Shown here: positions 5,402 through 5,438 of the stretch, one piece after another
How the letters are laid out: each line of letters opens with the position of its first letter
Position numbering within the stretch: position 1 is the first letter of the stretch
Notes under the pieces: model-generated
Seen by the model: the letters and a program-made list of their open reading frames with translations, nothing else
Told to the model about the DNA's origin: nothing
The model's database searches: none
Assembly: GCA_016200765.1 (NCBI GenBank)
Contig: JACQEC010000098.1
Coordinates: 1-5,438, forward strand
DNA length: 5,438 nt
Source: Chloroflexota bacterium
GTDB taxonomy: Bacteria; Chloroflexota; Anaerolineae; JACRMK01
Direction: 5' to 3'
Translations under genes and position numbers: made by a program

Positions 5402-5438
5402 CGATGGATAAACGTTTTACGTTGTGGGTCTGGCCTAG

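Overview
The window is about 60% G+C by eye and carries five protein genes and no RNA genes. Several proteins are exported or membrane-anchored and carry long Pro/Thr-rich 'PTPTATP' linkers. Together with two TIM-barrel glycosidase-like proteins, a small CopC-domain protein and a bacterial-type PLP enzyme, this style suggests a Chloroflexota bacterium (Anaerolineae or a relative). The lineage is inferred from composition and linker style, not from a marker gene.

Layout: (1) 2-1300 (+), the 3' part of a gene for an extracytoplasmic protein with a beta-rich domain, a P/T linker and a clan GH-A-like barrel. (2) 1301-1445, a gap holding two successive hairpins that look like terminators. (3) 1446-2669 (+), a second barrel gene, paralogous to the first and anchored by an N-terminal membrane helix. 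(4) 2666-3439 (-), a membrane-anchored P/T-linker protein with a C-terminal beta-sandwich-like domain; it converges on gene 3 so tightly that both stop codons lie in one CTAG. (5) 3474-4091 (+), a CopC-like protein with signal peptide, P/T linker and C-terminal membrane anchor, divergent from gene 4 across only 34 bp. (6) 4092-4236, a gap dense in inverted and direct repeats. (7) 4237-5391 (-), a trans-sulfuration PLP enzyme of the cystathionine gamma-synthase/lyase family, whose codon 18 is an amber stop.

The best leads are lesions that become visible when each gene is read against its family or its neighbour. The first barrel protein lacks about 51 residues in frame, matching beta4-alpha4 with the acid/base glutamate, while keeping the nucleophile motif. 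The second barrel protein keeps both glutamates but is 24 residues shorter just before the nucleophile. The CopC-like protein keeps the N-terminal His but has Asp-Asp-Lys where Asp-Gly-His normally completes the copper site. The PLP enzyme has a good ribosome-binding site and GTG start at 5391 and a convincing N-terminus, but TAG where the family commonly has Gln.

Genes 1, 3, 4 and 5 look like parts of a cell-surface protein repertoire. The PLP enzyme is cytoplasmic amino-acid metabolism and appears unrelated. I see no defence system, CRISPR array, transposon or clearly new multi-gene system.
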